From the NCBI GenBank assembly GCA_902494555.1, contig CABUTR010000025.1:1-22027 (forward strand): 22,027 nucleotides of DNA, written 5' to 3'. The position numbers were made by a program, and so were the translations under genes. Below, piece by piece: positions 6,975-13,553 of the stretch; the first letter of the stretch is position 1, and every line of letters starts with the position of its first letter. The notes below the pieces were generated by a model, which was not told the origin of the DNA, made no database searches, and worked only from the letters and a program-made list of their open reading frames with translations. Source of the stretch: an uncultured Collinsella sp. Its GTDB lineage: Bacteria; Actinomycetota; Coriobacteriia; Coriobacteriales; Coriobacteriaceae.

Positions 6975-8921
6975 ATGAGGAAAACTCACCCCGTCAACGC
7001 GCTCAAAAAGCTTGGCATTGGCCTTGCTTTTGGAGCTGCAACCATCATGTCCATGCCGACCTCTGCGCTCGCCTGCACGCAGATCTACATGGGCAAAAAC
7101 CTAACGGCCGATGGCAACACGTACTACGGCCGCGCCGAGGACTTTGGCAAGCGCTACCTCAAGCACTTCGGCATCGAACCCTCACATGGTCCCGGCCATA
7201 TCTACGGCTCAGACGAGTCCGAATTCGCATACACCTCGCCCAATACCACGTATCGCTATAGTTACGTGCGCGACCATCCTTCGCAGTGGCACGGACGCTG
7301 GGATGCCTACTCCGAAGCGGGCATCAATGAGAAAGGTGTATCCTGCTCCGCCACGCTGACCACATACATGAATGCAGACGCCAAGGCGGCTGATCCCCTA
7401 ACCGACACTGGCATTGGCGAGTATAGCTACGGCAGCGTCATCTTGGGCGAAAGCGCTACGGCACGTGAGGGTGTCGAGCTCCTCGGCAAAATCATCGACG
7501 AGCAGGGCGCCTGCGGCAACGATCAGCTCATCATCGCCGATAACAACGAGACCTGGCTGTTCGCCGCGCTTTCCGGCCACCAGTGGATAGCCATGAAGCT
7601 CACCGATGACGTCGCGTCGCTCAACCCCAACATCGGCAACCTCAACTACAAGGTCAATCTCAACGACGGTGCAAACTGCCTCCACTCCGGGGGCATCGAG
7701 TCCATGCCCGTGGAAAAGGGCTTTGCTAAGTACTTTGACGATGGCCAGTTCGACGTTGCCCAGACCTATGGTGAAGAAATTAGCGAAAAGGCCATGCATT
7801 CTTGGACACGCTATGTCCAGGGCCGTGCCTACTTCGACGCACCGCTTGCCGAGGGCACCGACTATGAAATCAAAAAGGACACCAGTAAAAAACCGCGCGC
7901 TAAAGTTGGCGCTATGGTAAATGAAATGCAGCCGCTATTCTTCCAGCCCGGTAAGTCCAACTGGAACACCTTTGAGATGATTCGCGCGTTTGGCAACCGT
8001 GGCGAGAAGGTTCCCGGCCTCAACGCCAACACCGACGGCGCCTACGCCATCGGTACCGAAACCAACACCGAGATCAACCTCTTCCAGATTCGTCGCGGCC
8101 TTGATCCCGAAGTCGCTACCATCCAGTGGGAGATGCTCTCCCGCGCCGCGTACTCCGTCGCCATCCCCTTCTACTCCGCTCTGATGACTGAGGTCAGCCC
8201 CTACTTCAGCGATCAGACTGTCTCCTTCGATCACTGCAAACAGACTGACGTCGTGTACAACGAGGAGCCCGAAAACTCCATCAACTACGTCCTCATGGAC
8301 ATCAGCTCCCTCTGCTTTGAGAATCCCGATACCCTTGGTATCAGCGTCCGCGCCTACCTCGACGCGCTCCAGAACGAGCTCATCGAGCAGAACAAGGAAG
8401 TTGACGCCGCTATGCTGGCCGAGACGACCACCGAGGGCCGCACCGCTCTGGCCAACAAGGCCGGCAAGGCTGCTACCGAGAACACCTATGTTAAGTGCAA
8501 GGCCCTGCTCCAGGAGATGCGCGCTTATCAGAAGGCCGGAAACTTTGACGAGCCTTTCACTCCGAGCGATCTGAACACTGAGACCAACGGCCTCAAGGTG
8601 TCCATCACCTACGCCCAGGACGCTCTTGCCACCGACCCCGTCACCCCGGATCAGCCTGGTACCCCCGAGCAGCCCGGCAACCCGGACCAGCCCGGTACTC
8701 CCGAGCAGCCCGGTACCCCCGAGACTCCCGAGAAGCCTGCCGAGAAGCCCGGTAAGCCGAGCTCCACGACTACGGTGACCACTAACAAGACGAACACCAA
8801 GGGTGGCCTGCCCACCACTGGCGATCGTTTTGATGGCCGCATGGTGGCTGCATTCGCTATCGCTGGCGTTGCCGTCATCTCCGCAGGCAGTTACTTCCTC
8901 TACCGTCGCAATAAGGAGTAA
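6975..8921 (+). CDS. Secreted, LPXTG-anchored C69-family dipeptidase
   Basis: This 648-residue protein begins with a signal peptide (basic start, hydrophobic core, then SALA) that ends directly before Cys34 of CTQIYMGKNLTADGN. In C69 Ntn-hydrolases the mature N-terminal Cys is the nucleophile, so signal-peptide removal would also create the active enzyme. The catalytic domain runs to about residue 500, with GRAEDFG, SYSEAGINEKGVS-like and YGSVILGESATAREGVELL motifs typical of PepD-like dipeptidases. A Pro-rich linker of PGTPEQPGNPDQ type follows (about 555-595). It ends in a sortase signal: LPTTG at 612-616, a hydrophobic helix and YRRNKE. The start is ATG with GGGAGG four bases upstream. It probably releases amino acids from short peptides at the cell wall. 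Confidence 0.9.
   Translation: MRKTHPVNALKKLGIGLAFGAATIMSMPTSALACTQIYMGKNLTADGNTYYGRAEDFGKRYLKHFGIEPSHGPGHIYGSDESEFAYTSPNTTYRYSYVRDHPSQWHGRWDAYSEAGINEKGVSCSATLTTYMNADAKAADPLTDTGIGEYSYGSVILGESATAREGVELLGKIIDEQGACGNDQLIIADNNETWLFAALSGHQWIAMKLTDDVASLNPNIGNLNYKVNLNDGANCLHSGGIESMPVEKGFAKYFDDGQFDVAQTYGEEISEKAMHSWTRYVQGRAYFDAPLAEGTDYEIKKDTSKKPRAKVGAMVNEMQPLFFQPGKSNWNTFEMIRAFGNRGEKVPGLNANTDGAYAIGTETNTEINLFQIRRGLDPEVATIQWEMLSRAAYSVAIPFYSALMTEVSPYFSDQTVSFDHCKQTDVVYNEEPENSINYVLMDISSLCFENPDTLGISVRAYLDALQNELIEQNKEVDAAMLAETTTEGRTALANKAGKAATENTYVKCKALLQEMRAYQKAGNFDEPFTPSDLNTETNGLKVSITYAQDALATDPVTPDQPGTPEQPGNPDQPGTPEQPGTPETPEKPAEKPGKPSSTTTVTTNKTNTKGGLPTTGDRFDGRMVAAFAIAGVAVISAGSYFLYRRNKE
8643..8757 (+). repeat. 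Pro/Gly/Glu-rich short tandem repeat encoding a wall-spanning linker
   Basis: Units close to 15-18 bp (CCCGAGCAGCCCGGTAC and variants) are repeated in tandem, giving repeated (T/N)P(E/D)QPG peptides ahead of the LPXTG signal. Copy number in such tracts tends to vary between strains. Confidence 0.75.
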
Positions 8922-8932
8922 CGTCCTAGCTG

Positions 8933-8980
8933 AGTGGGCAAGGCAGCAATGGCGGCCTCACCCACTTAACCCGCCTTTTT
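8933..8980 (+). terminator. Terminator-like structure after the C69 peptidase gene
   Basis: AGTGGG-ca-AGGC (8933-8944) pairs with GCCT-ca-CCCACT (8955-8966). An alternative helix GGCGG (8951-8955) with CCGCC (8971-8975) sits directly before TTTTT (8976-8980). Either could end transcription. Confidence 0.55.
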
Positions 8981-9001
8981 GACCGACGGGAAACCCGCCT
9001 G

Positions 9002-9051
9002 AAATCTTTTCAAAAAAGATTTCCCCGCACACACTTCGCTGTGCTATAGTG
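9002..9051 (+). promoter_or_regulatory. Extended -10 promoter with overlapping palindrome for the Trp leader/ECF unit
   Basis: TGC-TATAGT at 9043-9051 is an extended -10 (TGnTATAAT type), 57 bp before the leader-peptide ATG. A perfect 10-bp inverted repeat, GAAATCTTTT (9002-9011) and AAAAGATTTC (9015-9024), ends where the -35 would lie. No good -35 hexamer is seen, which fits an extended -10 promoter. The palindrome could be an operator. Confidence 0.5.
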
Positions 9052-9108
9052 CAGCGCAACAGCAACTAGGTGCGACCGCGCCACAGCATTACGAAAGGAG
9101 CCACCAAC

Positions 9109-9177
9109 ATGAAGAACACGATGAACTCTCTTAACAACTGGTGGTGGCGTGATGCGAATACGATCGGTCGACAGTGA
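9109..9177 (+). CDS. Tryptophan-rich leader peptide (22 aa)
   Basis: ATG at 9109, preceded by AAAGGAG (nine bases before), opens 22 codons ending in TGA at 9175-9177. Codons 11-13 are three consecutive TGG (Trp), flanked by Asn-Asn and Arg-Asp. Trp is the rarest amino acid, so a run of three in so short a frame, followed by a terminator hairpin and then an ECF transporter gene, is the classic layout of a transcription attenuator. When charged tRNA-Trp is scarce the ribosome would stall on these codons and favour read-through into the transporter genes. The peptide itself probably has no other role. Confidence 0.85.
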   Translation: MKNTMNSLNNWWWRDANTIGRQ

Positions 9178-9189
9178 GTCCCTCACGCC
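9146..9189 (+). promoter_or_regulatory. Attenuator pause helix (region 1 with region 2)
   Basis: GGCGTGA (9146-9152), which begins inside the last Trp codon, pairs perfectly with TCACGCC (9183-9189) just after the leader stop. A small competing hairpin GTGAG/CTCAC (9174-9178 with 9182-9186) overlaps the stop codon. This is the position of the 1:2 helix in trp-type attenuators. I could not find a strong 2:3 antiterminator by eye. Confidence 0.5.
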
Positions 9190-9214
9190 TGTTTTTGCGC
9201 TCTAGGTGATTGGA

Positions 9215-9244
9215 AGGCCTCCGGTTTCGACCGGGGGCCTTTTT
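9215..9244 (+). terminator. Attenuator terminator with TTCG loop
   Basis: AGGCCTCCGGT (9215-9225) pairs with ACCGGGGGCCT (9230-9240) over 11 bp with one G-U, closed by the very stable TTCG tetraloop and followed by TTTTT. It stands 37 bp after the leader-peptide stop and 77 bp before the S-component ATG, so it must be read through for transporter expression. Confidence 0.9.
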
Positions 9245-9321
9245 CTATCTCGAGCCCGATCGCATTCGCATCACGCGCCTCCGCTTTTCTCTTGCAATCC
9301 CCTTCCGAAAGGATTTTCACC

Positions 9322-9894
9322 ATGTCTCAGAACACCACCGCCACCCAGCCCCGCACCGTCCAGACCGCCGACCGTGGCAAACTCGATGTCCGCGCCCTCG
9401 TCCTGCTCGCCATCCTGCTCGCCGCCGGCTTCATCCTCAACTTCACCGTCGGCAAGGCAATCTCGGGCATCTCGGGCGGCATGATCAGCCCCGAGTTCAT
9501 CATCTCGGCCTTCTGCCTCACCATCCTGGTCGTTCGCCCCAATATCGGCCAGGCGCTCGTCATTGGCCTCATCTCGGCTGCCGTAATCCAGATCACCACC
9601 ACTTCGCCGTTCGTCGATTTTGCCGCCGAGGGCATCGCCGCCATGCTCATGGCCGGCATCGTCAACGCCGCCGGCAAGAACGGTCAGGTCAAGCCCGCCA
9701 TCGCCATTGTCGCAACCTTCGTGACCACCTTTGTCTCCGGCGTCATCTTCATGGTCATCAAGATGGCCATGCTCGGCGTGGTGGGCGAGCTCGCCGCCGC
9801 CATGTTGCCCGTCGTCGCCATGACCGCCGTCTTTAACGCCATTCTGGTCGGCGCCCTCTACCTGCCCATTCAGAAGGCCCTGAAGCTCAACTAA
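9322..9894 (+). CDS. ECF transporter S component, TrpP-like (putative tryptophan)
   Basis: This 190-residue protein starts with a polar tail of about 25 residues, followed by five or six membrane helices. The segment SGGMISPEFIISAFCLTILVVRPNIGQ and the next helix ending IQITTTSPF resemble the conserved part of Bacillus-type TrpP tryptophan transporters (GGMKPDF...LTTSFP). S components bind the substrate and topple in the membrane when driven by the ECF module, which is encoded just downstream. The Trp-codon leader upstream independently points to tryptophan as substrate. The ATG at 9322 has AAAGGA nine bases upstream; an earlier in-frame alternative start at 9292 lacks a site. Specificity is an inference, but two lines of evidence agree. 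Confidence 0.82.
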   Translation: MSQNTTATQPRTVQTADRGKLDVRALVLLAILLAAGFILNFTVGKAISGISGGMISPEFIISAFCLTILVVRPNIGQALVIGLISAAVIQITTTSPFVDFAAEGIAAMLMAGIVNAAGKNGQVKPAIAIVATFVTTFVSGVIFMVIKMAMLGVVGELAAAMLPVVAMTAVFNAILVGALYLPIQKALKLN

Positions 9895-9900
9895 CCCACT

Positions 9901-10001
9901 CGGCTTTACGAGCCACCCCATCTTGGCGTTCATTCGTCGCTCGCGTACCCAAGTACGCTTCGCTCCTCTTTCGCGCCAACCTGGGGCCCCTCGTAAAGCC
10001 G
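9901..10001. repeat. Large imperfect palindromic intergenic repeat
   Basis: CGGCTTTACGAG (9901-9912) is the exact inverse of 9990-10001. Inside lie CCCCA/TGGGG (9916-9920 with 9982-9986), TTGGCG/CGCCAA (9923-9928 with 9974-9979) and a central GCGTAC-ccaa-GTACGC (9943-9958). The whole 101 bp can fold into one long hairpin. It may be a REP- or MITE-like element; as RNA it could also limit read-through between the S gene and the ATPase gene. Confidence 0.65.
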
Positions 10002-10046
10002 TCTCCGTGCTCCACCACCAAAGACTGTCCCAAACAACTAGCTCTT

Positions 10047-10086
10047 GGGGACGTTCTTAAACGACTAGTCATTAAAGAACGTCCCC
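10047..10086. repeat. 12-bp hairpin just upstream of the ECF ATPase gene
   Basis: GGGGACGTTCTT (10047-10058) pairs perfectly with AAGAACGTCCCC (10075-10086). The 16-nt loop contains the palindrome GACTAGTC. The second arm ends 20 bp before the ATPase ATG and no T-run follows, so it is not a standard terminator. It may be a small mobile repeat or an mRNA processing/stability element. Confidence 0.55.
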
Positions 10087-10106
10087 GATGACTATGAAAG
10101 GTATCC

Positions 10107-11858
10107 ATGGAAACGATCATCAACGTCGACGATGTCTCGTTCTCCTATGGCACGCAGACCGAGCAGGCGCTCAGCCACATCTCGCTCAGCGTGAACAAGG
10201 GAGATTTCATCGGCATCATCGGGCCCTCGGGCGCCGGCAAGTCCACACTTGCCGCCTGCCTGTCGGGTGCCGTGCCCCACCACTACACCGGCACGTTCTT
10301 TGGGTCCGTCATGGTTGACGGCCACGACACCTGCGAAGCCTCGCTCACCGACGTGTCGCAAATCGTCGGCAGCGTGCTGCAGGATATCGACACGCAGATG
10401 GTCGCCTCGGTCGTCGAGGACGAGATGCTCTTTGGCCTCGAGAACTTTGGCGTTCCCCACGACCAGATCGAGCAGCGCGTGAGCGAAACGCTCGAGACCG
10501 TCGGCATCAGCGACCTGCGCGACCGCGAGATCGCCACCCTCTCGGGCGGACAGAAGCAAAAGGTAGCCATCGCCGCCATCCTCGCCATGCGTCCGCGCGT
10601 CTTGGTTCTCGACGAGCCCACCGCGGCACTCGACCCCGCCAGCTCCACGTTGGTCTTCGAGACGCTGCGTGAGGCAAACCGCGCACTTGGAATTACCATC
10701 GTCGTCGTTGAGCAAAAGGTCGCCCTGCTCTCGGAGTACTGCAACCGCGTGCTCGTGCTCAACCATGGCGAAATCGCGCTGCAGGGCGAGCCACACGAGG
10801 TCTTCGCGCATACCGACGAGCTCCGTGCCATCGGCGTCGACTGCCCTCGCGTCACGCGTATCTTCAATAGCCTCGAGGCCGATGGCCTGGTAAGCGGTAC
10901 CCCTTGCTTGGATGTCGATGAGGCCGAGCGCCTGATTTCGGGCATCGTCGACCCCGCACGCGCGGCCAGCGAAGCCCAGGCGCCCGCCGGCTCCCCGCAT
11001 GCACCGTCGTTGCGCCCTCATGCCAAGGACGCCGAACCCGTACTCACCTTCGACCATGTTGAGTTTGTCTATCCCAATGGCGGCGCCGCCGTCCACGACC
11101 TCAACCTGACCCTCTATCCCGGCGAGCTCGTGGGCATCGTCGGCCAAAACGGTGCCGGCAAGACCACGCTCACCAAGCTGCTCACGGGCCTGCTTAAACC
11201 CGCCTCGGGCAGCGTGCGCGTCACGGGACTGGATACCGCAGCCGTTCCCACGAGCCGCATTGCCCGCGAGGTCGCAACGCTCTTCCAAAACCCCGACCGC
11301 CAGATCTGCAAGGATACCGTACTCGACGAGGTCGCTTTTGGCCTGGAGCTTGCCGGCATCGACCGTGCCGAGGCTCTGCGTCGTGCTCAACTTGTTATCG
11401 ACCGCTTTGGCCTGCCTGCCGATGAGGCACCTTTCTCACTTTCGCGCGGCCAGCGACAAATGGTGGCGCTTGCCTCCGTCGTAGTGGTTGAGCCCAAGAT
11501 CGTCGTGCTCGACGAGCCCACGAGCGGCCTTGATTACCGCGAGTGCATGACCGTCATGGAAACGGTGCGCACCATGGCCGAGCGCGGCTGCGCCGTGATT
11601 ATGGTCTGCCACGATATGGAAGTCGTCTCGGATTTTGCCGAGCGCATTGTGGTAATGGCCGACGGTCGCATCCTCGACCGCGGCCGCACGCACGAGCTAT
11701 TCTCGAACATCGATCTCATGCAGCGTGCCTATGTTGAGCCGCCCCAGGTTATTGAACTCTCGCGCCGTCTGGCATCTTCCGTCTCGCCCGCTTTTGCGCA
11801 GGTGAGCGAGGTCACCGATGTCGTTCGCATTACCAAGGAGATGGTCCGCCGTGGTTAA
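10107..11858 (+). CDS. ECF transporter ATPase, fused EcfA-EcfA' (two ABC domains)
   Basis: The 583-residue protein carries two ABC ATPase domains. Domain 1 has Walker A GPSGAGKST (39-47), signature LSGGQ (145-149) and Walker B VLVLDE (165-170). Domain 2 has Walker A GQNGAGKTT (346-354), signature LSRGQ (445-449), Walker B IVVLDE (465-470) and an H-loop in MVCHD. In domain 1 the H-loop His appears replaced by Gln203 (VVVEQK). An Ala/Pro-rich linker (about 283-305) joins the halves. The pair would power the TrpP-like S component via EcfT. AAAGG precedes the ATG. The last 8 bases overlap the EcfT start. Fusion into one chain is common in Actinobacteria, whereas many Firmicutes encode two proteins. 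Confidence 0.93.
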   Translation: METIINVDDVSFSYGTQTEQALSHISLSVNKGDFIGIIGPSGAGKSTLAACLSGAVPHHYTGTFFGSVMVDGHDTCEASLTDVSQIVGSVLQDIDTQMVASVVEDEMLFGLENFGVPHDQIEQRVSETLETVGISDLRDREIATLSGGQKQKVAIAAILAMRPRVLVLDEPTAALDPASSTLVFETLREANRALGITIVVVEQKVALLSEYCNRVLVLNHGEIALQGEPHEVFAHTDELRAIGVDCPRVTRIFNSLEADGLVSGTPCLDVDEAERLISGIVDPARAASEAQAPAGSPHAPSLRPHAKDAEPVLTFDHVEFVYPNGGAAVHDLNLTLYPGELVGIVGQNGAGKTTLTKLLTGLLKPASGSVRVTGLDTAAVPTSRIAREVATLFQNPDRQICKDTVLDEVAFGLELAGIDRAEALRRAQLVIDRFGLPADEAPFSLSRGQRQMVALASVVVVEPKIVVLDEPTSGLDYRECMTVMETVRTMAERGCAVIMVCHDMEVVSDFAERIVVMADGRILDRGRTHELFSNIDLMQRAYVEPPQVIELSRRLASSVSPAFAQVSEVTDVVRITKEMVRRG

Positions 11859-12597
11859 CGTCATCGACTACATGCCAGGCGATACGCTGCTGCATCGCCT
11901 GAACCCCGTCGTCAAATTGGGCCTCGCCGCCGCCATCATCGTCGGCATCTTCTTGTCCGACACCTACGTGGCGCTGCTGGGCTTTTTGGCACTCACCCTT
12001 GCGCTGGGTGCCTATGCCGGTGTCGTCGACCGTCTGTTCTCGTTGCTCAAGTTGCTGATTCCGCTCGCGCTTATCATGCTGGTACTCCAGCTAGCCTTTA
12101 TGCGCGATGGCAACGTGGTGTGGGGCTTTATCACCGACACGGGCCTCATCACAGGATCGAAGGCCTGTCTGCGCCTGCTGGGCGTGGCGTTACCACTCAT
12201 CCTCATGCTCATGGTGACCAAGCTCAACGACCTTGCCAACGCCTGCGTCGAGGTGCTGCACGTACCGTATCGCTATGCCTTCACCTTTACCACGGCGCTG
12301 CGCTTTGTTCCGGTGTTTGGTCAGGAGATGAACGCCATCATGGAAGCGCAGACCGCACGCGGCGTCGAGTACGACACCAAGAACCCCATCAAGAAGCTTA
12401 AGCTCATGCTGCCACTGTGCGTGCCACTGCTCATCTCGAGCGTGGGCAAGACCGATGCCACAGCCTTGGCGGCAGAACAGCGCGGCTTCTATCTGCGTAC
12501 ACGCATCAGCTCGTACAAGCGCTACCCCATCAAGGGCCTGGACATCGCCGTGCTCATCGTCAGCATCGCCCTCATCGCCATCGGCTTCCTGTTCTAG
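11851..12597 (+). CDS. ecfT: ECF transporter T component (transmembrane)
   Basis: This 248-residue membrane protein matches EcfT: DTLLHRLNPVVKLGLAAAI at the start, about four to six hydrophobic helices, then the cytosolic coupling region. Both family motifs that insert into the ATPases are visible: QTARGVEYD and AEQRGFYLR. The start is GTG at 11851, chosen because AAGGAG lies ten bases upstream and it gives the family-typical N-terminus; it overlaps the ATPase stop by eight bases, implying coupled translation. An ATG at 11818 is in frame but lacks a good site. Together with the S component and fused ATPase it makes a complete dedicated (group I) ECF transporter. Confidence 0.92.
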   Translation: MVNVIDYMPGDTLLHRLNPVVKLGLAAAIIVGIFLSDTYVALLGFLALTLALGAYAGVVDRLFSLLKLLIPLALIMLVLQLAFMRDGNVVWGFITDTGLITGSKACLRLLGVALPLILMLMVTKLNDLANACVEVLHVPYRYAFTFTTALRFVPVFGQEMNAIMEAQTARGVEYDTKNPIKKLKLMLPLCVPLLISSVGKTDATALAAEQRGFYLRTRISSYKRYPIKGLDIAVLIVSIALIAIGFLF

Positions 12598-12626
12598 TTC
12601 GCCACCGACAGCAACCGTCCAACGCA

Positions 12627-12666
12627 AAAGGCCTCGGCTCGCACCAAACGAGCCGAGGCCTTTACT
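12627..12666 (+). terminator. Strong terminator after ecfT
   Basis: AAAGGCCTCGGCTCG (12627-12641) and CGAGCCGAGGCCTTT (12649-12663) form a perfect 15-bp stem with a seven-base loop. The flanking A and T runs make it usable from both strands. Confidence 0.9.
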
Positions 12667-12692
12667 GTTTCACCAGATAAAACCTACCAAAA

Positions 12693-12716
12693 TTAACCTG
12701 TCCCTTTTTGACAGGT
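12693..12716 (-). terminator. Terminator of the racemase gene
   Basis: ACCTGTC (12696-12702) pairs with GACAGGT (12710-12716) around an AAAAAGG loop on the minus strand, followed there by TAATTTT. It lies six bases past the racemase stop codon. Confidence 0.55.
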
Positions 12717-12722
12717 CGGAAG

Positions 12723-13469
12723 CTAGAGGCGGTAGGGGGCACCGCTGCGGATGATGGATTCGCGCACCAGGACATCCATGGCATCGAGGGTGATCTCGGG
12801 CATCTCTCGATACTTCTGCAGCACCGATAGCTCGGTGCAGGCCAGAATGACACGGTCGCAGCCGCTACGGGCGAACTCCCACATCACGCGGTCGAACTTA
12901 TCCATATCGGGCTCACGTCCGGCCTTCACATCATCGTAGATAAGCGACATCACATCGTTCTGACGTTTCTCGCTGGGATAGACGACCTCAACACCCGCAG
13001 CCTCGCATTCGCGGCCGTAGACGCCCGCGCCCACGGTTCCGTCGGTGCCCATAATGCCAATCTTGTGCACCGGCTCGGCCGGCATACTCAGGTTGGGGTC
13101 GAACTCGCACTCCCCCATCACCGCACCCGCAAGGGCATAGCGCACCGACTCACGCGGCATGTGAATAATCGGCACCTTCGTAAACGACTGGATCTGGTCG
13201 TAGAAGTAGTGCGACGTGTTGCAGGGAATGGCAATGTGCGCACAGCCCAGCGACTCGAGTGCCTGGGCACACTCTTTCATGGTCGCCAGCAGCTTGGCAT
13301 GCTCGCCGGTCTTAATGGCAAGCGTGCGGTCGGGCATGGTCGACTTGGAGAGCACCACCATGTCGATATGTTCCTGATCGCAGGCAGCAGCCGTATGACG
13401 CACCACCTGGTCGTAGTAATACGACGTGGCCTCGGCGCCCATGCCGCCGATAACTCCCAGCTTTTCCAT
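12723..13469 (-). CDS. Aspartate/glutamate racemase family protein
   Basis: This 248-residue protein is a cofactor-independent amino-acid racemase of the Asp/Glu (RacD/YgeA) type. It starts MEKLGVIGGMGAEATSYYYDQV and has the two catalytic Cys motifs IPCNTSHYF (Cys83) and LACTELSVL (Cys211), which remove and return the alpha proton from opposite faces. Start ATG at 13469 is chosen because AAGGAGG lies seven bases upstream and the family begins at this GVIGGMG motif. It is downstream of, and on the same strand as, a D-aspartate-ligase-like gene, so its product is most likely D-aspartate for that enzyme. It may also have its own promoter (see 13492-13532). Confidence 0.9.
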   Translation of the reverse strand: MEKLGVIGGMGAEATSYYYDQVVRHTAAACDQEHIDMVVLSKSTMPDRTLAIKTGEHAKLLATMKECAQALESLGCAHIAIPCNTSHYFYDQIQSFTKVPIIHMPRESVRYALAGAVMGECEFDPNLSMPAEPVHKIGIMGTDGTVGAGVYGRECEAAGVEVVYPSEKRQNDVMSLIYDDVKAGREPDMDKFDRVMWEFARSGCDRVILACTELSVLQKYREMPEITLDAMDVLVRESIIRSGAPYRL

Positions 13470-13491
13470 CGCCGCCTCCTTGGTGACGCTT

Positions 13492-13532
13492 GCGCAATTG
13501 CGCGTATCATACCCGCGCCCGCCCGATGTAAA
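13492..13532 (-). promoter_or_regulatory. Possible racemase promoter with 12-bp palindrome
   Basis: On the minus strand TTTACA (13527-13532) and TATGAT (13506-13511) form a -35/-10 pair with a short 15-bp spacer. Directly downstream is the perfect palindrome GCGCAATTGCGC (13492-13503), where a repressor could block transcription. An imperfect 10-bp hairpin (13515-13524 with 13535-13544) overlaps the -35. Confidence 0.4.
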
Positions 13533-13553
13533 CCGGACGGGCGCCGCACTCAT

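Noticed and set aside
7056..7077. Lipobox-like site before Cys34 of the C69 protein
   Set aside because: Leu is at -2 rather than -3 and the protein carries its own LPXTG anchor; Cys34 fits the Ntn nucleophile better.
6911..7261. Plus-strand frame starting upstream of the dipeptidase, considered as a leader peptide
   Set aside because: It runs far into the dipeptidase gene in another frame, has no run of one regulatory amino acid and no ribosome binding site.
8643..8757. CRISPR-like or satellite array
   Set aside because: The repeats are short, in frame and encode the Pro-rich linker of a surface protein.
9052..9321. T-box riboswitch upstream of the ECF genes
   Set aside because: No T-box bulge sequence or specifier hairpin was seen, and the Trp-codon leader peptide explains the terminator.
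9206..9484. Short overlapping open frames around the attenuator and S-gene start
   Set aside because: They overlap the terminator hairpin and the TrpP-like gene in other frames and have no ribosome binding site or recognisable product.
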